Assembly: GCF_003665435.1 (NCBI RefSeq)
Contig: NZ_CP023407.1
Span: forward strand, 2,666,001 to 2,730,000
DNA: 64,000 nucleotides
Reading direction: 5' to 3'
Source: Streptomyces fungicidicus
GTDB lineage: Bacteria > Actinomycetota > Actinomycetes > Streptomycetales > Streptomycetaceae
The notes below the pieces were generated by a model. That model made no database searches, had not been told where the DNA came from, and saw nothing but the letters and a program-made list of their open reading frames with translations. Below, piece by piece: positions 61,545 to 64,000 of the stretch; position 1 is the stretch's first letter, and each line of letters starts with the position of its first letter. Both the position numbers and the translations under genes were made by a program.

Positions 61545-64000
61545 GTGACTGCCGCAGGGGGGACTGCGCTTTTCGTACTCGCGCGCGCACACGCACACCG
61601 CCCTCTCCTGACCGCCGCGCTCCTCACCGTCCTGCTCACCACGTCGGTCCTCGCCACCCTCACCGCGTACTCCACGACCATCGGCGACGCCGCCCTGCGC
61701 CACGCGCTGTCCGACCCGCGCAACGCGTCCGCCACCACCCTCACCGTCCGGACCGACGTCCGTCCGGACCACCCCTCCGCCGCCGCCACCGCCGTGCGCG
61801 ACGGAGCCCGCGAGGCCTTCGACGGACTGCCGGTGACCCTGCGCACCCTGACCCGCTCCGGCCCGTACGCGCTGCCCGGCTCGCTGCGCGGCGCGGACGC
61901 CCGCGCGGAGTCGGACGACCCCGACCTCACCCACTTCGCCGCGCTCGCCCCGGACCAACTGCGGATCACCGAGGGCCGGATGCCCCGGGAGGGCGCCGGA
62001 ACGGAGATCGAGGCCGCGCTCCCGGAGGACGCCTCCCGCGCCCTCGGCCTGAAGCCCGGCGCCCGGCTCACCGTCACGGACCGGCTCGACGGCCCGTCCG
62101 CGAAGGTGCGCATCACCGGCCTCTACCGGCCCCGGGACACCACCTCGCCGTACTGGCAGCTGGACGAGCTGAAGGGCCGCGGGGTGGTCAAGCGCCACTT
62201 CACGACGTACGGCCCGCTGCTGGCCCACCCCTCCGTCCTCGCCGGGGACCGGGTCAGCGCCGGCGCGTCGGGCTGGCTGGCGTCGGCCGACTTCTCCGCG
62301 ATGGGCACGGAACGGATCGACGCGCTGCGCGAGGCGATGCGCGAAGGCACCGCCGCGCTGCCCGAGGGCGAGGCCCTGGGCGGCTCCGCGACCGCGGCGA
62401 GCGGGCTGCCCGCCGTGCTGGACCGGATCGAGCGCTCCCTGCTCGTCTCCCGCTCGACCCTGCTGGTCATCGCGCTCCAGTTGGTCCTGCTGGCCGGCTG
62501 CGCCCTGCTCCTGGTGGCCCGGCTGCTGAGCGCCGAACGCGTGGCCGAGACCCGGCTGCTGCGGGCCCGCGGCGGTTCCCGCGTCCAGGTGGCCGGGCTC
62601 GCCGCGCTGGAGGCCCTGCTGCTGGCCGTGCCCGCGGCGGCCTGCGCCCCGCTGCTGGCGGGCCCGCTCATCCGGCTGCTGGCGGGACAGGGCGCCCTGG
62701 CCCGGATCGGACTGCGCCTGGACGCCTCCGTCGGCACGGTCGCCGGCCGCGGGGCGGTGTGGCTGGTGGCCGGGCTGGTCGCGCTGGGCTGCGCGCTGGC
62801 CGTCACCGTCCCGGCGCTCACCTCGTCCTTCGCGGCGGGCCGCGCCAAGCCGCTGCCCGGCGTGGTGCGCGCGGGCGCGGACCTCGGTCTGCTGGTGGTG
62901 GCCGGTGTCGCGTACTGGCAGCTGAGCCGCCGGCCCTCCGGCGTCGTCGGCGACGACCTCGGCGTCGATCCGCTGCTCGTCGTCGCCCCGGCGCTGGCGC
63001 TGCTCGCGGGCACGGTGCTGACGCTGCGGCTGCTGCCGCCGGTGGCGCGACTGGCCGAACGGCGGGCGGCGCGCAGCCGCGGGCTGCCGGGCGCGCTGGC
63101 GGGCTGGCAGTTCAGCCGCCGCCCGATGCGCGGCGCGGGCCCGGTGCTGCTGCTGGTGCTCGCCGTGGCGCTCGGCATGCTGGCGATCGGCCAGGCCTCC
63201 TCCTGGGAACGCTCGCAGGACGACCAGGCGGACTTCCGGGCCGGTGCGCCGGTACGGGTGCTGTCGGCCGGCGAGTCCGGCTTCGGCCGCACCCAGGAGT
63301 ACGCGGCCGTCCCCGGCGTACGCACGGCCGCTCCCGCCGTCCGTACGTCGGTGCCGCTGTCCGGCGGCCGTACGGCGACCGTACTGGCGCTGGACACGGC
63401 GCACGCGGCGGACACCGTGCTACTGCGTCCGGACCTGGCGTCGGCGCCGGTGCGCACGATCGCGGCCGAGCTGGCGCCGAAGGGCACGGTGGCCGGCGTG
63501 CGCGTGCCGGAGGGCACCGCCCGTCTGGCGCTGACGGCCCGGATGCGGGGCGCGGACCCGGGGACGGCGGTCGACGTCGGCGTCACCGTGATGGACCCCT
63601 ACGGCACCCCGTGGGCGCTCGGCCTCGGCCGGCTCCGCGCCGACGGGCGGCCCCACACCCTCACCCTGGACCTCGCGGCGGTCGCCGACGCGCCGGTCGG
63701 CGCGCTGACGCTGACCGGGCTCCGGCTGGACCTCTACCAGCCGGTCGGGAAGGCCGAGCGGCACCGGCTCACCCTGGCGGCGCTGACCGCCACGGACACC
63801 GGCGGGCGCGACCGGCCGCTGGAACTTCCCGGCGAGTGGAAGACGTCGGTGAGCGCGGGCGGCGCGGCGGCCTCCCCCGACGAGCGGACGAGCCCCACCC
63901 GGCCCCGGGTCGCCCCGGACGACGCGACGACCGTCGAGTACGGCACCGGCTACGTCCCGGAGGACATGTCCTGGCGGGCCTCGCCGCTCACCGTCGGCCT
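61545..64000 (+). CDS. FtsX-like ABC transporter permease (partial, 3' end beyond window)
   Basis: Open from GTG 61545 to the window end (over 818 residues), preceded by GGGGGG. One helix lies at the start (PLLTAALLTVLLTTSVLATL, 20-39), then a ~250-residue outer domain. Helices run from about 305 to 500 (LLVIALQLVLLAGCALLLVARLLSAER ... LRARGGSRVQVAGLAALEALLLAVPA), another at GPVLLLVLAVALGMLAIG, then a second outer domain. The helix-ectodomain-helices repeat is that of large FtsX-like macrolide-export permeases. No ATPase gene is seen in the window, so it should lie beyond the edge. Confidence 0.85.
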   Translation, partial: MTAAGGTALFVLARAHAHRPLLTAALLTVLLTTSVLATLTAYSTTIGDAALRHALSDPRNASATTLTVRTDVRPDHPSAAATAVRDGAREAFDGLPVTLRTLTRSGPYALPGSLRGADARAESDDPDLTHFAALAPDQLRITEGRMPREGAGTEIEAALPEDASRALGLKPGARLTVTDRLDGPSAKVRITGLYRPRDTTSPYWQLDELKGRGVVKRHFTTYGPLLAHPSVLAGDRVSAGASGWLASADFSAMGTERIDALREAMREGTAALPEGEALGGSATAASGLPAVLDRIERSLLVSRSTLLVIALQLVLLAGCALLLVARLLSAERVAETRLLRARGGSRVQVAGLAALEALLLAVPAAACAPLLAGPLIRLLAGQGALARIGLRLDASVGTVAGRGAVWLVAGLVALGCALAVTVPALTSSFAAGRAKPLPGVVRAGADLGLLVVAGVAYWQLSRRPSGVVGDDLGVDPLLVVAPALALLAGTVLTLRLLPPVARLAERRAARSRGLPGALAGWQFSRRPMRGAGPVLLLVLAVALGMLAIGQASSWERSQDDQADFRAGAPVRVLSAGESGFGRTQEYAAVPGVRTAAPAVRTSVPLSGGRTATVLALDTAHAADTVLLRPDLASAPVRTIAAELAPKGTVAGVRVPEGTARLALTARMRGADPGTAVDVGVTVMDPYGTPWALGLGRLRADGRPHTLTLDLAAVADAPVGALTLTGLRLDLYQPVGKAERHRLTLAALTATDTGGRDRPLELPGEWKTSVSAGGAAASPDERTSPTRPRVAPDDATTVEYGTGYVPEDMSWRASPLTVG

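Noticed and set aside
61545..64000. Possibility that the last permease is part of the padR-type exporter family seen at 40-43 kb
   Set aside because: It is much larger, with a different helix-ectodomain plan, and has no PadR or ATPase gene next to it within the window.

Overview
The window is a stretch of actinobacterial chromosome, almost certainly from Streptomyces or a close relative. The evidence is very high GC with G/C at nearly every third codon position, many GTG starts, long GC-rich hairpin terminators, leaderless regulator genes, a Streptomyces-type interspersed repeat, and a clpP1-tig-tRNA order typical of the genus. From memory, the order resembles the core-genome region of S. coelicolor that runs from clpP1/tig through two pepN genes, malQ, a csnR-like locus and pknG. 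I see no integrase, transposase, phage gene, CRISPR array or secondary-metabolite cluster.

Layout. 1-2.9 kb: proteostasis genes (start of clpP1, tig), tRNA-Pro and tRNA-Gly. 3.5-9.2 kb: a membrane acyltransferase, an HD phosphohydrolase, a SpoIIE-type phosphatase, an Eis-like acetyltransferase, a DNA glycosylase (Nei/Fpg) and ribose-5-phosphate isomerase B. 9.4-13.4 kb: two paralogous amino-acid permeases on either side of a biotin transporter (bioY); the second permease has an attenuator-like leader. 13.5-31.8 kb: a DsbA-like protein, two aminopeptidase N genes, an AbiEi-like protein, a Tat-exported metallophosphoesterase, a Nudix hydrolase, a large secreted subtilase, an ECF sigma factor with its coupled membrane partner, asd, and a dienelactone-hydrolase-like protein that lacks its nucleophile. 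The second pepN carries an in-frame Streptomyces repeat. 31.9-34.7 kb: small regulator units (TetR with a PH-like protein, MarR divergent from an EamA exporter), each with a visible operator and a leaderless start. 34.7-48.5 kb: carbohydrate metabolism and transport, with malQ coupled to a small repetitive acidic protein, a secreted GH84-type glucosaminidase, a PadR-ABC exporter operon, an HNH nuclease, an MscS channel and a compact csnR-csnH-csnK-like operon lacking the expected transporter genes. 49.1-60 kb: a signalling locus with GlnX-like membrane protein, GlnH-like binding protein, a coiled-coil protein, PknG kinase, PP2C phosphatase, VWA protein and FHA protein. 59.9-64 kb: a PCMT-like methyltransferase, a truncated globin and the start of an FtsX-type permease.

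The most interesting part is the 49-60 kb locus. It joins the GlnX/GlnH/PknG amino-acid-sensing unit known from mycobacteria to a PP2C-VWA-FHA set resembling TerY-P type phosphosignalling. Its kinase, phosphatase and FHA protein each carry two Cys4-type zinc ribbons, and an unassigned coiled-coil protein sits between sensor and kinase. Functional statements rest on motif recognition and family knowledge; no database search was run.
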